Positions 34,119 to 43,205 of a stretch of 64,000 bases of DNA are shown in pieces. The translations under genes were made by a program, and so were the position numbers. The stretch covers positions 3,658,001 to 3,722,000 of the forward strand of contig NZ_AP022671.1 in assembly GCF_011405515.1 (NCBI RefSeq), given 5' to 3'. The notes beneath the pieces were generated by a model, which ran no database searches, was not told the origin of the DNA, and saw only the letters and a list, made by a program, of their open reading frames with translations. The stretch is from Nitrospira sp. KM1. Lineage in GTDB: Bacteria > Nitrospirota > Nitrospiria > Nitrospirales > Nitrospiraceae. Within the stretch, counting starts at the first letter, position 1. Every line of letters starts with the position of its first letter.

Positions 34119-35051
34119 GTGAGCGAAGCCCGCAGACAATATGCCGATCAGGACGATTCCGGCGACGCCCAGGAACGCGGCGAATCGGAGGAATCGGAAG
34201 GGGGATCGAGACGGCATTCCGAGGGTCTCGACACGCTCAAGAGTTATCTTCGTGAAATCCGCCATTCGAGTCTGCTGACGTTCAAACAAGAGCAGCAGCT
34301 CGGTAAACGGGTGATGGCCGGGGACGAGCAAGCCCGGCAGCAGATGATCGAATCCAATCTCCGCCTCGTCATCAGCATCGGCAAACGCTACATCCATCGA
34401 GGATTTCCTTTTTCGGATATCGTGGAAGAAGGCAACATCGGACTGATCAAGGCCGTCGAGAAATTCAACTACAAGCGCGGATTCCGCTTCAGCACCTACG
34501 CCTCCTGGTGGATCCGGCAATACATCGAACGGGCCATCATCAACCAAGGCAAGCTCGTGCGGCTGCCCGTCCACGTGGTGGAACGTCTCAACCGCTATCT
34601 GAATAGGGTCGAAGTGCTCGTACAGGAGCTGGGCCGCGAGCCAACGGCGGCTGAAGTCGCCGTCAAATTGAAGACGACAGAGGAAGACGTGCTCGACCTC
34701 AAGCAGGTCGTCCGGACAACCTGCTCGCTGGATAGTCCCATCGGCGATCGGGCCGATACCTTTCTGCGCGACATCATCGAAGATCCGATGTGCCCGTCGC
34801 CGGCTGACACGGCCGAAGGCGTCCTGCGTCGCGAGGAAATGATGGCGTGGGTGAAGGAGTTGCCGGAAAAAGAGCAAACTGTTATTGTGTCGCGGTTCGG
34901 GCTGGACGGTAGCGAAGCCAAAACGCTGGAGGAGATCGGGACCGAGATGGGTCTCACCCGTGAACGGGTCCGGCAGATCGAAATGGCTGCGCTCGGCCGT
35001 CTCCGCCATACCATCGAACGGAAAACGCTGACACGATCGGATCTGCTCTAG
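34119..35051 (+). CDS. RNA polymerase sigma factor, RpoS/RpoD (sigma-70) family
   Basis: A 310-aa group 2-like sigma factor. The start GTG (34119) has GGAG seven bases upstream. Region 1.2 (LKSYLREIRHSSLLTFKQEQ), region 2 with the DNA-melting stretch (FRFSTYASWWIRQYIERAI), region 3 (VRLPVHVVERLNR) and region 4 (TLEEIGTEMGLTRERVRQIE) are complete. There is no long region 1.1; the acidic Ser/Glu-rich 35 residues replace it. This fits an RpoS-like stationary or stress factor rather than the housekeeping one. apt begins 3 bases after the stop, so they are co-transcribed. Confidence 0.93.
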   Translation: MSEARRQYADQDDSGDAQERGESEESEGGSRRHSEGLDTLKSYLREIRHSSLLTFKQEQQLGKRVMAGDEQARQQMIESNLRLVISIGKRYIHRGFPFSDIVEEGNIGLIKAVEKFNYKRGFRFSTYASWWIRQYIERAIINQGKLVRLPVHVVERLNRYLNRVEVLVQELGREPTAAEVAVKLKTTEEDVLDLKQVVRTTCSLDSPIGDRADTFLRDIIEDPMCPSPADTAEGVLRREEMMAWVKELPEKEQTVIVSRFGLDGSEAKTLEEIGTEMGLTRERVRQIEMAALGRLRHTIERKTLTRSDLL

Positions 35052-35054
35052 TCG

Positions 35055-35579
35055 ATGCTCTCAGATTATTATCGCTCCCTCATCCGTGAGGTTCCGGATT
35101 TCCCCAAGCCCGGCATCCTCTTTTACGATATCACCACCCTGCTTAAGGATCCGAAGGCCTTCTCTGCGATCGCCGATGATTTGACGGCCTACTATCGAGA
35201 CCAGGGCATTCACAAGGTCGTCGGCATCGAATCCCGGGGATTCATCTTCGGTGGAATTCTTGCCCAACGGCTCAAGGCCGGATTCATTCCGGTCCGCAAG
35301 CCTGGAAAGCTGCCTGCCGACATCTTCGAAGTCCATTACAGCTTGGAATATGGTTCCAATACCCTGACCATCCATCGCGATGCTATTTCCAACGGCGAGC
35401 GAGTCCTTGTCGTAGACGATCTGCTGGCAACCGGCGGCACGGCCGCTGCCACCGTTTCCCTCGTCCAACAGCTGGGAGGAACGATCGTAGGACTCGATTT
35501 CCTCGTCGAGCTGAAGGAACTCAAGGGGCGTGAGAAGCTCGTCGGCCACGCGGTGCACTCTTCCATTATCTATCCCTAG
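35055..35579 (+). CDS. apt: adenine phosphoribosyltransferase
   Basis: A 174-aa purine-salvage enzyme forming AMP from adenine and PRPP. The PRPP-binding motif RVLVVDDLLATGGTAAA is intact, with the family segments IREVPDFPKPGILFYDIT and VVGIESRGFIFGGILA. The ATG follows the sigma-factor stop by only 3 bases, so translation may be coupled. Length matches the family. Confidence 0.96.
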   Translation: MLSDYYRSLIREVPDFPKPGILFYDITTLLKDPKAFSAIADDLTAYYRDQGIHKVVGIESRGFIFGGILAQRLKAGFIPVRKPGKLPADIFEVHYSLEYGSNTLTIHRDAISNGERVLVVDDLLATGGTAAATVSLVQQLGGTIVGLDFLVELKELKGREKLVGHAVHSSIIYP

Positions 35580-35684
35580 CGGCCCGCATACCTTTCGCTA
35601 CAAGCTCTTGTCAAACTCCAACTCGACGTGCTATGAATGCCGCACTTTTTAGCCTACCGACGTCCACCAGGAGGGGACGACGTC

Positions 35685-36260
35685 ATGGCCGCAAAAACGA
35701 CGGCGAAAAAAAAGGCGTTGCCGAAACCCAAAGCGCCTGTCAAACCGGTTTCGAAACTTGAACCCGCTATTGCAGCGGTCATCGAGAAGATTACCAATAT
35801 GGAAAAACCAACGAATGCCGCGATTTCTCCGTTGGCAGCCAAACCCAAAGAGTCAGCCAAAGAGCGTGAAGTCCGCGAACGTCGGCGGGATGCCTTGCAG
35901 CAGATGCTCATGCGGAAGCGCCAGGAGATCATCAAGGAGATCGAAGGCAGTCTCGGGCAGTCGCTGACCGAAGATCAGCAGCGGCGGCTTGAGTCGGCAC
36001 GCGATGTCGGAGACCAAGCCTTGATGGACCTGGACAGGGAGTTGGGCATTTCCCTCATGGAAATGCGCAATCGCCGCCGCCAGGCCATGGATGAGGCCCT
36101 GACCCGCCTGACGGAGGGCACCTACGGCATTTGCGCCGAGTGCGGCGTCGAAATCAGCGAGCGCCGTCTTGAGGCCGTGCCGTTCGCCAAACTCTGCGTC
36201 GAGTGCCAGTCGAAAGAAGAACTCCTCGAGAAGATCGAAAAGGAAGAGGATCGCGACTGA
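35685..36260 (+). CDS. DksA/TraR-family zinc-finger protein
   Basis: A 191-aa protein. The start ATG at 35685 has AGGAGG at 35669. A long Lys/Ala/Pro-rich N-terminus (about 65 residues, histone-like) is fused to a DksA-type coiled coil (KEREVRERRRDALQQMLMRK onward). The C4 zinc finger is CAECGVEISERRLEAVPF followed by LCVECQ. DksA proteins bind RNA polymerase through the secondary channel and act with ppGpp. The coiled-coil tip lacks an obvious DxxDxA, so this may be a CarD/YteA-like variant. The basic tail is unusual. Confidence 0.88.
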   Translation: MAAKTTAKKKALPKPKAPVKPVSKLEPAIAAVIEKITNMEKPTNAAISPLAAKPKESAKEREVRERRRDALQQMLMRKRQEIIKEIEGSLGQSLTEDQQRRLESARDVGDQALMDLDRELGISLMEMRNRRRQAMDEALTRLTEGTYGICAECGVEISERRLEAVPFAKLCVECQSKEELLEKIEKEEDRD

Positions 36261-36368
36261 CGCGGATCCTTCGGCGGCCCGTTCCAGCACATTCCTTCCG
36301 ATCGCGTAGGCCTTAATCCGACAAGCGCATGGCCGTGCGGCATGGCACCCCATTTCATGCTGCATCGG

Positions 36369-36374
36369 TATAAT
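36369..36374 (+). promoter_or_regulatory. possible -10 element upstream of queC
   Basis: A perfect TATAAT lies 10-22 bases upstream of the two candidate queC start codons. No good -35 hexamer sits 16-18 bases before it. If used, it would give a very short or leaderless transcript. Confidence 0.25.
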
Positions 36375-36395
36375 TGCCACGACATGCACCCCGCC

Positions 36396-37085
36396 ATGTC
36401 ACAACCTCGGGCGGTCATATTGGCGAGCGGCGGGCTCGACTCCACGGTGACCGCTGCCATTGCGCGCGAAGACGGCTGCGAGCTGTACTTCCTGACGATC
36501 GATTACGGGCAGCGGCACGCGATAGAAGTGGAGCGCGCCAGGCGGATCGCCACAGTGATGGGCGTCGCTCGGCATCTCGTGACCACGCTCGATCTCCGCG
36601 CCTTCGGCGGATCTGCCCTGACCGCGAATGTGGACGTTCCGAAAAACCGAGCTGAGTCGGACCGCGGCCACGGCATCCCGGTCACCTACGTCCCCGGTCG
36701 CAATCTCATCTTCCTCTCGCTGGCGGCTTCCTATGCGGAGACGGTCGGAGCGTCAGACATCTATTTCGGCGCCAACATAATCGACTATTCGGGCTATCCG
36801 GATTGTCGGCCGGAATTCATCCGTGCCTTCGAAGCGGCGGCCAACCTGGGGAGCAAATCAGGCGTTGAGGGGACGAGTTTCACGGTCCGTGCACCGCTGC
36901 TCTCGCTGACAAAAGCTGAAATCATCCGGCGCGGCATCGAACTGCACACGCCGATTGAACTCACGCACAGCTGCTACGACCCGTCTGGCCAACTGGCTTG
37001 TGGACAATGCGACAGCTGCCTGATCCGTCGTGAAGGATTTCGTCAGGCCGGGGTTGTGGACCCGACCTCATATCGAGTAACGTAG
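36396..37085 (+). CDS. queC: 7-cyano-7-deazaguanine synthase QueC
   Basis: A 229-aa ATP-dependent enzyme that converts 7-carboxy-7-deazaguanine to preQ0 in queuosine synthesis. The PP-loop ASGGLDSTVTAAIA, the segment FLTIDYGQRHAIEVERARRI, and the zinc site C-x7-C-x2-C-x2-C in HSCYDPSGQLACGQCDSCLI are all present. ATG at 36384 (four residues longer) is also possible; neither start has a Shine-Dalgarno. No preQ1 riboswitch is visible upstream. The 55-aa ORF follows after 4 bases. Confidence 0.95.
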   Translation: MSQPRAVILASGGLDSTVTAAIAREDGCELYFLTIDYGQRHAIEVERARRIATVMGVARHLVTTLDLRAFGGSALTANVDVPKNRAESDRGHGIPVTYVPGRNLIFLSLAASYAETVGASDIYFGANIIDYSGYPDCRPEFIRAFEAAANLGSKSGVEGTSFTVRAPLLSLTKAEIIRRGIELHTPIELTHSCYDPSGQLACGQCDSCLIRREGFRQAGVVDPTSYRVT

Positions 37086-37089
37086 CCGC

Positions 37090-37257
37090 ATGTTCGACAT
37101 GTCTACGGAAGAATTCTTCATGTATCTGACGATCGCCCTGATCGTCGTCACGCCGATCGTGGCGCGGATCTACCGCCGCATGACGCTGCAGCGCACGCAA
37201 GCCATGCTGCGGGAACAGTTTGGCGAACCGGTTTCCAAGGATCCGGGAAGGAAGTGA
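37090..37257 (+). CDS. 55-aa small membrane protein
   Basis: Starts MFDMSTEEFFMYLTIALIVV and has one hydrophobic helix (about residues 11-27) followed by a basic, helical tail (ARIYRRMTLQRTQAMLREQF). It lies 4 bases after queC and 7 bases before a lipoprotein cytochrome c, on the same strand, so co-expression is likely. No clear Shine-Dalgarno; coupling to queC could supply initiation. No family recognised. Confidence 0.5.
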   Translation: MFDMSTEEFFMYLTIALIVVTPIVARIYRRMTLQRTQAMLREQFGEPVSKDPGRK

Positions 37258-37264
37258 CACGGAC

Positions 37265-37651
37265 ATGACACGATCTCGATGGCCGCTCCTCATCGTCGCC
37301 GGTGCATTGCTGGCTGCGGCTGCGTGTGACTCTTCCCAACCCAAACCGGCGGTCGGGGGCGGACCGGTTCCCGCTGAGTTTCAGGCCGGAGAAGGCAAGT
37401 TCAACGCCAATTGCGCCGTATGCCATGGCAAGGAAGGCACCGGCACTGCCCAGGGGCCTCCGCTGGTCCATAAGATCTATGAGCCCAATCACCACGGGGA
37501 TGCCGCATTTCAACGCGCTGCCGCCACGGGCGTGAAAGCCCATCATTGGGAGTTCGGCAATATGCCGAAGATCGATACCGTCACTTCCGCCGACGTGGAC
37601 CAGATCATCCAGTACGTTCGCTGGCTGCAACGTCAGGCCGGCATCTCATAG
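37265..37651 (+). CDS. monohaem c-type cytochrome lipoprotein
   Basis: A 128-aa class I cytochrome c. The N-terminal signal ends LLAAAACDSSQPK, giving a lipid-anchored form. The single haem site is CAVCHGKEGTGTAQGPPL and the distal Met is in WEFGNMPKID, with the closing helix VDQIIQYVRWLQRQAG. It carries electrons at the outer face of the inner membrane or the periplasmic face of the outer membrane. AAGGAAG lies 13 bases before the ATG, rather distant. Confidence 0.9.
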   Translation: MTRSRWPLLIVAGALLAAAACDSSQPKPAVGGGPVPAEFQAGEGKFNANCAVCHGKEGTGTAQGPPLVHKIYEPNHHGDAAFQRAAATGVKAHHWEFGNMPKIDTVTSADVDQIIQYVRWLQRQAGIS

Positions 37652-37843
37652 TTTCCCCATAAGGTTTTCTCTTCGGCCGTGCCGACCACGCGTGGGGTCT
37701 GGAACTCCATGGAACGTCTGTATAAGTACGGGCTTTGACTTTTCAAAACAGCGCTTCGTAAGGTATTCCCATCAGTATGGATTGACGAGGCGAGCAGTTC
37801 ACTGCGTGGTCCCTCGCGGGAGGGGAGGAAGGGGAGGACAGTT

Positions 37844-38680
37844 ATGAGAGGTCCAGCGGGTTATGCTCCTGGCGTTGTGCTGGCCGTCGCGATAGCGGGT
37901 GCACTTAGCGGCTGCGTGGCGGTCGAGGCGGGACATGAGGGAGTTCTGGTCGAACAGCCGTTCTTCTTCGGGCATGGCGGTGTCGATCCGGTGCCGTCCA
38001 AGACGGGCCGCGTGTGGGTCGCGCCGACGACAAAGGTCGTCGATGTGGATGTCCGTCCGCTTCAATACTCCGAGCATTTCGATATCATCTCGGCCGAGAA
38101 CGCTCCGGTGTCTTTCGACGCGTTCATGATCGCCAATGTCGTCGAAGGCCGCTCACCGGAACTCATCTCCCGCTACGGGCCCAACTGGTATCAGAATAAT
38201 GTGAAAGAGGCCTTCCGGACATTCGTACGTGAAGAAGTGCAGAAGTACCCGCTCTTCCAGTTGACGACGGATCCCACGACGCGCAACAAGCTACAAGAAG
38301 CCATCGCGCGCGAAGTGCAGACCAAACTCATTGAAAAGCAGAGCATACCGGTACGGCTGAACCGGGTGGTGGTCGGAAGCATCCTGCCCCCGAAGGGCGT
38401 CGTCGAACAGACCACGCAGACCATCGTGCAGGAACAGCGCAAGATCACGATGGTGGAATTCCAGAAGGCCGAGGAGGCGCGTGAAAAGGCGGAAAAGCAG
38501 CGCGGCATCGCCGACCGGGCTTATCGGGAGTCGCTCGGGCTGACCGCACCGGAATTCGTCGATTTGCGCCGTATCGAAGTCCAGAAAGAAATCGTACAGC
38601 ATTCCCCGACGGCTTTGACGGTGATCATGGGCTTGGAACGGGTCGGCATCAACATGCCGCCGTTGGCATCCGAAAAATAG
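37844..38680 (+). CDS. SPFH/band 7 domain lipoprotein
   Basis: A 278-aa protein. The signal ends IAGALSGCVAVEAG with Cys as the lipid site. The SPFH domain follows (PLQYSEHFDIISAENAPVSF, EVQTKLIEKQSIPVRLNRVV) and an alpha-helical region rich in Lys, Glu and Arg (KITMVEFQKAEEAREKAEKQ). It ends HSPTALTVIMGLERVGINMP. SPFH proteins form membrane-associated oligomers; a lipoprotein version outside the cytoplasm is uncommon. GGAGGA precedes the ATG. A stem-loop follows at 38710. Confidence 0.85.
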   Translation: MRGPAGYAPGVVLAVAIAGALSGCVAVEAGHEGVLVEQPFFFGHGGVDPVPSKTGRVWVAPTTKVVDVDVRPLQYSEHFDIISAENAPVSFDAFMIANVVEGRSPELISRYGPNWYQNNVKEAFRTFVREEVQKYPLFQLTTDPTTRNKLQEAIAREVQTKLIEKQSIPVRLNRVVVGSILPPKGVVEQTTQTIVQEQRKITMVEFQKAEEAREKAEKQRGIADRAYRESLGLTAPEFVDLRRIEVQKEIVQHSPTALTVIMGLERVGINMPPLASEK

Positions 38681-38709
38681 TCGATTGAAGCCCTGTCTTT
38701 CCTCCTCTT

Positions 38710-38736
38710 GCGCGGGCACGGATGTCGTGCCCGCGC
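38710..38736 (+). terminator. GC-rich hairpin after the SPFH gene
   Basis: A perfect 10-bp stem (GCGCGGGCAC 38710-38719 and GTGCCCGCGC 38727-38736) has a 7-base loop, 30 bases after the stop. A T-run is lacking, so it may act as a terminator only with help or protect the mRNA end. Confidence 0.5.
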
Positions 38737-38899
38737 ACCCCCGTAGAGTCCCCGTAAACGCTTTGTAACCCATTGACCTTGCGCTCGATTGTCTGGTTTT
38801 TGCGGCTTGAGCAACTTCAGCGGGTTGATGCCTGTTTCGCGGAAATCGTGATTTCTTAATGAAAACGGTCTATGCTTGAGATCACCTGTCGGAGAGCCT

Positions 38900-39580
38900 A
38901 TGCGGGACCACAACGTCCTGAAACCATACCGCATGGTTTGGTTGATCGCTTTGACCGTCATCTCCTGCACCGGGTGCGTCAAGAGAAGCACCTATGATGA
39001 CGTCCAAGTCCAACTCGATGTCACCAAGACCGAGATTGAAATTGCAAGGACTGAAAAGCAGGTCCTCGCCGAACAGATCAAAATGCTTCAGATTGAGGGG
39101 CAGGAACTGACGAAGAAAGCGGAGTCTGCAACTGCCGAGACGCGGAAGGCCAGGGAAGGGGCGGCCGCCGAGCAGCAAATAACTGAGGGAACCCTTACCA
39201 AACTCAAGCGGTCCGTGGCTCAGCTCACTGCCACCAGGAATTCTTTGCGGCATGCGCTTGAGGGTGCCCGGCGAGAAGCGGCTGCATTACAATCAAGCGC
39301 CGAGGCGTACAAGAACAGACTCAGCCACGAGGAGCGCATCCGCACTCCCTTCTCAAGCGCACCGGAAACTAGTGAACCGACACCCGCCATACCGCCTCCC
39401 ACAACGGTCGTCCCGAAGACGCCGGCAGAGCCTCAATCAGCGGTGACGACCGCTTCTGCATCCACCGTCGGTTCCGACTCGCCACGAACGGCAAAGACGT
39501 CGCCGCTTCCTGCCGAGGAGGGTTTCGTTGCAACCATCAAGGGATGGCTTCTGTCTCTGTGGCATTCGGTCTTTTCGTAA
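38900..39580 (+). CDS. coiled-coil lipoprotein-like envelope protein
   Basis: A 226-aa protein with GGAGAG just before the ATG. An N-terminal hydrophobic helix ends in VISCTGC, a loose lipobox. A long heptad region (about residues 35-145) includes TEIEIARTEKQVLAEQIKML and SVAQLTATRNSLRHALEGAR. A Pro/Thr-rich spacer then leads to a Trp-rich C-terminal helix (VATIKGWLLSLWHSVF), perhaps a second membrane contact. Such a layout suggests a spacer or tether in the envelope. No family recognised. Confidence 0.65.
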   Translation: MRDHNVLKPYRMVWLIALTVISCTGCVKRSTYDDVQVQLDVTKTEIEIARTEKQVLAEQIKMLQIEGQELTKKAESATAETRKAREGAAAEQQITEGTLTKLKRSVAQLTATRNSLRHALEGARREAAALQSSAEAYKNRLSHEERIRTPFSSAPETSEPTPAIPPPTTVVPKTPAEPQSAVTTASASTVGSDSPRTAKTSPLPAEEGFVATIKGWLLSLWHSVFS

Positions 39581-39652
39581 CATCCGTGCCAATGTGAGAC
39601 CCAACCGTGCCGGCTGTACCATTGGTCGAGACGGGTCTCCCATAACGCAGTC

Positions 39653-40663
39653 TTAGTCATTCCCGAATATGTGCGGATATAAGTTGTAGCTGATCCGAAA
39701 TCCATACGTCGGTCCGAAATCCTGGCTGTTGAGCTGATCGTTCCACGTTTCCAGCGAAAAATTTCTGATCCGCATCGCGACCGTCCAGAATTGCTGCTCT
39801 AACCGGGAGCCGTTGGCATTCGCAAACAATCCCGAGTCCATTGTCGCGCCCGCCTCGACTTCGAACCAGGGTTCCTTATCGACCTTGTCATAAATGCCCC
39901 AGCTCAGAGAGGCCTGCGCCAGATAGGATTGCGGGTTCACCGTGCCGGTGGGAAAGGCCGATCCGTTTTGAATCGCCCCGAACCTGCCCATGCCGGAGAG
40001 CCGAAATCCCTTCATGAACGCTCGAAACCAGCCGATATTTTCAACGGACTTATCGCAACGATCCCACATGAGCGCCAGCGCGCAACCAAGAGGAAATCTC
40101 CTGATTCCCGCCCGCCCGAATCCCTCAGTATAGAGACTTCCCGATGACACGCCGCCTCCGATGAAGAATACGCGAGGCGAATCGAACACGCCGTGCCAGT
40201 AGGTCGCAGACGCATCGACCATGAAGTCGAATGAATTGCGTGTTTGGAGTACCGGCACCGTGGGAATGTTGTAAATAGTGTTGTGGATGAACTCATTTTG
40301 CAGGTAACGCGTCGGCTGTTCCCCGGTTGGACCGCCGCCGAATGTCACGTTCGTGCTCAAACCTTCGAGCCGCTTCCAGTGCTGCGTCCAGCTCAATGCG
40401 CCGAAGTTGAAGCCGCTCGTCTCCGAAATATTATTGAACTGTTCCCTGTCGCCGTTGAATTGTGTGAACCGGTTGCCGGTGTACCCGATCGACAACGTGT
40501 CGGCCTGGTCAGGATAGTTGAGGGCACCCCAATGGACCGATGGTGCCGGAGTTTCGGCCGTCACGAAGGAAGGGACCACCAGCAGGCACAGGGCGGTACA
40601 GACGGACTGTACGACGGTGCGGCTTAGAGATGTGAGTCGTATAGATCTCATGTTGCAGTTCAT
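39653..40663 (-). CDS. outer-membrane beta-barrel-like protein
   Basis: About 336 aa. Start uncertain: ATG at 40663 or 40651, both without a Shine-Dalgarno. A signal peptide (RTVVQSVCTALCLLVVPSFV, cleaved after TAE) is followed by strand-rich sequence with aromatic edges: DTLSIGYTGNRFTQFNGD, FDFMVDASATYWHGVFD and a terminal strand GPTYGFRISYNLYPHIF. The C-terminal aromatic strand suits Bam recognition. A PagL-like deacylase was considered, but its His-Ser motif is not evident. Convergent with the coiled-coil protein gene. Confidence 0.6.
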   Translation of the reverse strand: MNCNMRSIRLTSLSRTVVQSVCTALCLLVVPSFVTAETPAPSVHWGALNYPDQADTLSIGYTGNRFTQFNGDREQFNNISETSGFNFGALSWTQHWKRLEGLSTNVTFGGGPTGEQPTRYLQNEFIHNTIYNIPTVPVLQTRNSFDFMVDASATYWHGVFDSPRVFFIGGGVSSGSLYTEGFGRAGIRRFPLGCALALMWDRCDKSVENIGWFRAFMKGFRLSGMGRFGAIQNGSAFPTGTVNPQSYLAQASLSWGIYDKVDKEPWFEVEAGATMDSGLFANANGSRLEQQFWTVAMRIRNFSLETWNDQLNSQDFGPTYGFRISYNLYPHIFGND

Positions 40664-40885
40664 TCGAATACTAATTGCCGGTTCCCCCTTAGACAATCTC
40701 CGATCTTGGGATCGGAGGACATGATGGCGAGGGGGATGTTCTGAAACAGGACGCATTGTCCGCGTTGCAGACAAGAGTTCCCATTCCAGTGAGAACGGAC
40801 ATGTGAAACGTTCGCTTTTGCAGCCGGTTTGGTCTTTGCACCCGTTGGGACACGGGCTGTCAGAACCAGAAACACCTGCTCTACG

Positions 40886-41551
40886 ATGAATCGATCGACA
40901 CGCATCATTCACAGATTGCCTGCAGTCAAGACGCTTTTCCTCTGTCTGGTGCTCGCCGCCTGTGCGGGACCCAAATACGTGCCGGAGATCACGGTGTCGT
41001 CGTCCGGGCCCATCATCGATGCCACGGCCGAATTCCACGATCTCTATCCAACGTTTGATCTGTTATCAGGAAAGGTGACCTTTGGGATCGATACTCCTGA
41101 TGCCGAAAAGACCGAGCCAGGGGTGTTGACCGACCAGATCGGGACCGAGATCATAAAAGCAATGGCCGCGGCCGGTGTCTTTATGCGCGTGACACGATTC
41201 GATCCGCACCCTGACGTCATTCTGTCTGGGCGGATTGTGGCGCTCAATGAGCATGTTCGTCCTCAGTTCTGGACCAAAGTCCCGGTTCCGGCGTTTGCCA
41301 CGGTCGCCCAGATGCTGCAGTTCAAGACGCACGTCACCAGTGGCGAGGCGCATCTGATCATCTATGTGATGAAGCCGAACGGCACTCTCATCGGAACATA
41401 TACCGGTAAATCGGTATTCAAAGAGAAGTTCAATCCCACGAATGACGTCCCACCCGGCACTCGCCTCAATCGTGCGCTCTCCGAGGCCATGAAACAGATT
41501 CAAGAGCAGATGGTGCACGATGCGCAGTTGAGAATAATCGCCTCCCGCTAG
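40886..41551 (+). CDS. lipoprotein of unknown function
   Basis: A 221-aa protein starting MNRSTRIIHRLPAVKTLFLC, signal ending LVLAACAG (lipidated Cys). The mature part has an alternating alpha/beta look: TEIIKAMAAAGVFMRVTRFD, VILSGRIVALNEHVRPQFW and GEAHLIIYVMKPNGTLIGTY, with LNRALSEAMKQIQEQM at the end. This resembles curli-type or LPS-assembly-like lipoproteins in general shape, but no family is assigned. Upstream sequence (40665-40885) holds no gene. Confidence 0.68.
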   Translation: MNRSTRIIHRLPAVKTLFLCLVLAACAGPKYVPEITVSSSGPIIDATAEFHDLYPTFDLLSGKVTFGIDTPDAEKTEPGVLTDQIGTEIIKAMAAAGVFMRVTRFDPHPDVILSGRIVALNEHVRPQFWTKVPVPAFATVAQMLQFKTHVTSGEAHLIIYVMKPNGTLIGTYTGKSVFKEKFNPTNDVPPGTRLNRALSEAMKQIQEQMVHDAQLRIIASR

Positions 41552-41685
41552 CCCTGCTCCGGTCGATATGCGTAGAGGTCATCCCTCGCCTGCCGGTAAA
41601 ACGAATGCCGGAGACGCGGCATGCCCATCGCTGGTATAAGTGCGGCAAGGCAACGTGAGTAGTCCAGCGTTGGAGGATCGGCCAG

Positions 41686-43017
41686 TTGATCGATAGAGTG
41701 CCGTCTCAGGAGACGTCATCAACGTCGGAGAATCGCTCCCGCCTGCCGCTCTACACGCAAGTGCTCATCGCTGTGGCCTGTGGAACCCTGCTGGGAATCC
41801 TTTTCGGCCAGCAGCCGTATCTGTTCGGCTTGCGCAACGAACATCTCGGCAAGCTCGGGCTGTTCGTGATTACCGTCCTGAAGACACTCGCCATTCCGCT
41901 CATCTTTTTTGCCATTCTCGATTCGTTTCTTCGCACGAATCTGCCATTGCGGCAGGGTACCAGGCTGATCGCCATTTGCCTGATCAACGTGACGGTTGCC
42001 ATGACCATCGGTCTGCTCATCATGAACCTGTGGGAGCCCGGTCTCTCCTGGAAAGGCCGCGTCGAGGAACTGCTGAATGTCGTACCCGATTCAAAGGCGG
42101 CGCCGGCTGTCGCAGCGGCACAACCAGATGATGGAAATGCGTTTGAGCGGATTGCATCCTACATTCCACGGACGATGTTGCAGCCGTTTTCAAGCAACAA
42201 CGTCATCGGCGTCGTGATCCTGGCCTTGCTCCTGGGCGTCACGTTCCGCCGCCTCCACGCCAAACCCGACCGCACCGGCAGCGCCAAAGATCGCCTCGCC
42301 TGGGTCATCGAGCGGATCTATCAGTTCCTCGTGAAGATATTGGAATGGATCATCTTGGTCGTGCCGTTTGCGGTATTCGGCGTACTGGCCTACGTGGTGG
42401 GCCGATCCGGGGCCGGGGTGTTTCCCGTGGTCGCCGTGTTTCTCGCCGCAATCATGGCCGGCCTGACGATCCATGCATTTGTGTACTACCCATTGGTCGC
42501 ATGGCTCATCGGGAGGAAAACCCCGAAGGAGTATATCGGGAAAGGGGCCGATGCGATCATGACCGCCGTCTCGTGCAATAGCAGTCTCGCCACCGTACCC
42601 GTCACGCTCCGGTGTCTCGACCGCATGCACGTCTCGCCCGAGTCGGCCCGCCTTGCCGCTTGTGTGGGTACGAACTTGAACAACGACGGGATTACGTTGT
42701 ATGAGGCGATGGCGGCGCTCTTTCTTGCGCAGGCCCTCGGGTACGATTTACCGGTGACCAGCCAGCTCCTGATCGTGTTGGCCTCGATCATGGCTGGAGC
42801 CGGCGTTGCCGGTATTCCCGAAGCCGGGTTGATCGTCTTGCCGCTCGTGCTCTCGGCTGCCGGACTGCCCGATCACGTCATCGTGGCGGCCATCCCGCTC
42901 ATCATGACCGTCGACTGGATCCTGGCCAGGGCGCGTTCCGGGGTCAACGTGATGAGCGACATGCTGGTCGCGATTCTGCTCGATGCCGTGCAGCAGAGGC
43001 GGCAGTCCGGACACTGA
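41686..43017 (+). CDS. DAACS-family dicarboxylate/amino acid:cation symporter
   Basis: A 443-aa membrane transporter. The TTG at 41686 has GGAGGA eight bases before it and is the only start with a good signal. Eight hydrophobic segments are seen; the re-entrant motifs TAVSCNSSLATVPVTLRC (HP1 serine-rich tip), GTNLNNDGITLYEAMAAL and MAGAGVAGIPEAGLIVLPLV (HP2) mark the glutamate/C4-dicarboxylate symporter fold. A Pro/Ala-rich insert follows helix 3. The exact substrate is not fixed. Single gene. Confidence 0.92.
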   Translation: MIDRVPSQETSSTSENRSRLPLYTQVLIAVACGTLLGILFGQQPYLFGLRNEHLGKLGLFVITVLKTLAIPLIFFAILDSFLRTNLPLRQGTRLIAICLINVTVAMTIGLLIMNLWEPGLSWKGRVEELLNVVPDSKAAPAVAAAQPDDGNAFERIASYIPRTMLQPFSSNNVIGVVILALLLGVTFRRLHAKPDRTGSAKDRLAWVIERIYQFLVKILEWIILVVPFAVFGVLAYVVGRSGAGVFPVVAVFLAAIMAGLTIHAFVYYPLVAWLIGRKTPKEYIGKGADAIMTAVSCNSSLATVPVTLRCLDRMHVSPESARLAACVGTNLNNDGITLYEAMAALFLAQALGYDLPVTSQLLIVLASIMAGAGVAGIPEAGLIVLPLVLSAAGLPDHVIVAAIPLIMTVDWILARARSGVNVMSDMLVAILLDAVQQRRQSGH

Positions 43018-43205
43018 GCGCTCATGGGTAGGCAGCGCCGGCCCGGGTGATTTTCACTAGAGAAAACAGTATCCTGACAATGCAGCGACCGGGCCGTCGT
43101 GGTAGGGTGTACGATGGCATTGTAACAATGCGTCCTGGTTGCCGTCATGCGAGAACGTTCAAATAGATGCCGGAATCTCTCCGGATTTCACGCGAGGGGG
43201 TCACA

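Noticed and set aside
36261-36395. A preQ1 riboswitch before queC.
   Set aside because: No short C-rich loop plus A-rich tail pseudoknot pattern was found upstream of the start.
39596-39639. A 7-bp inverted repeat (GAGACCC / GGGTCTC) between convergent genes.
   Set aside because: The loop is 30 bases and there is no T-run; too weak to call a terminator.
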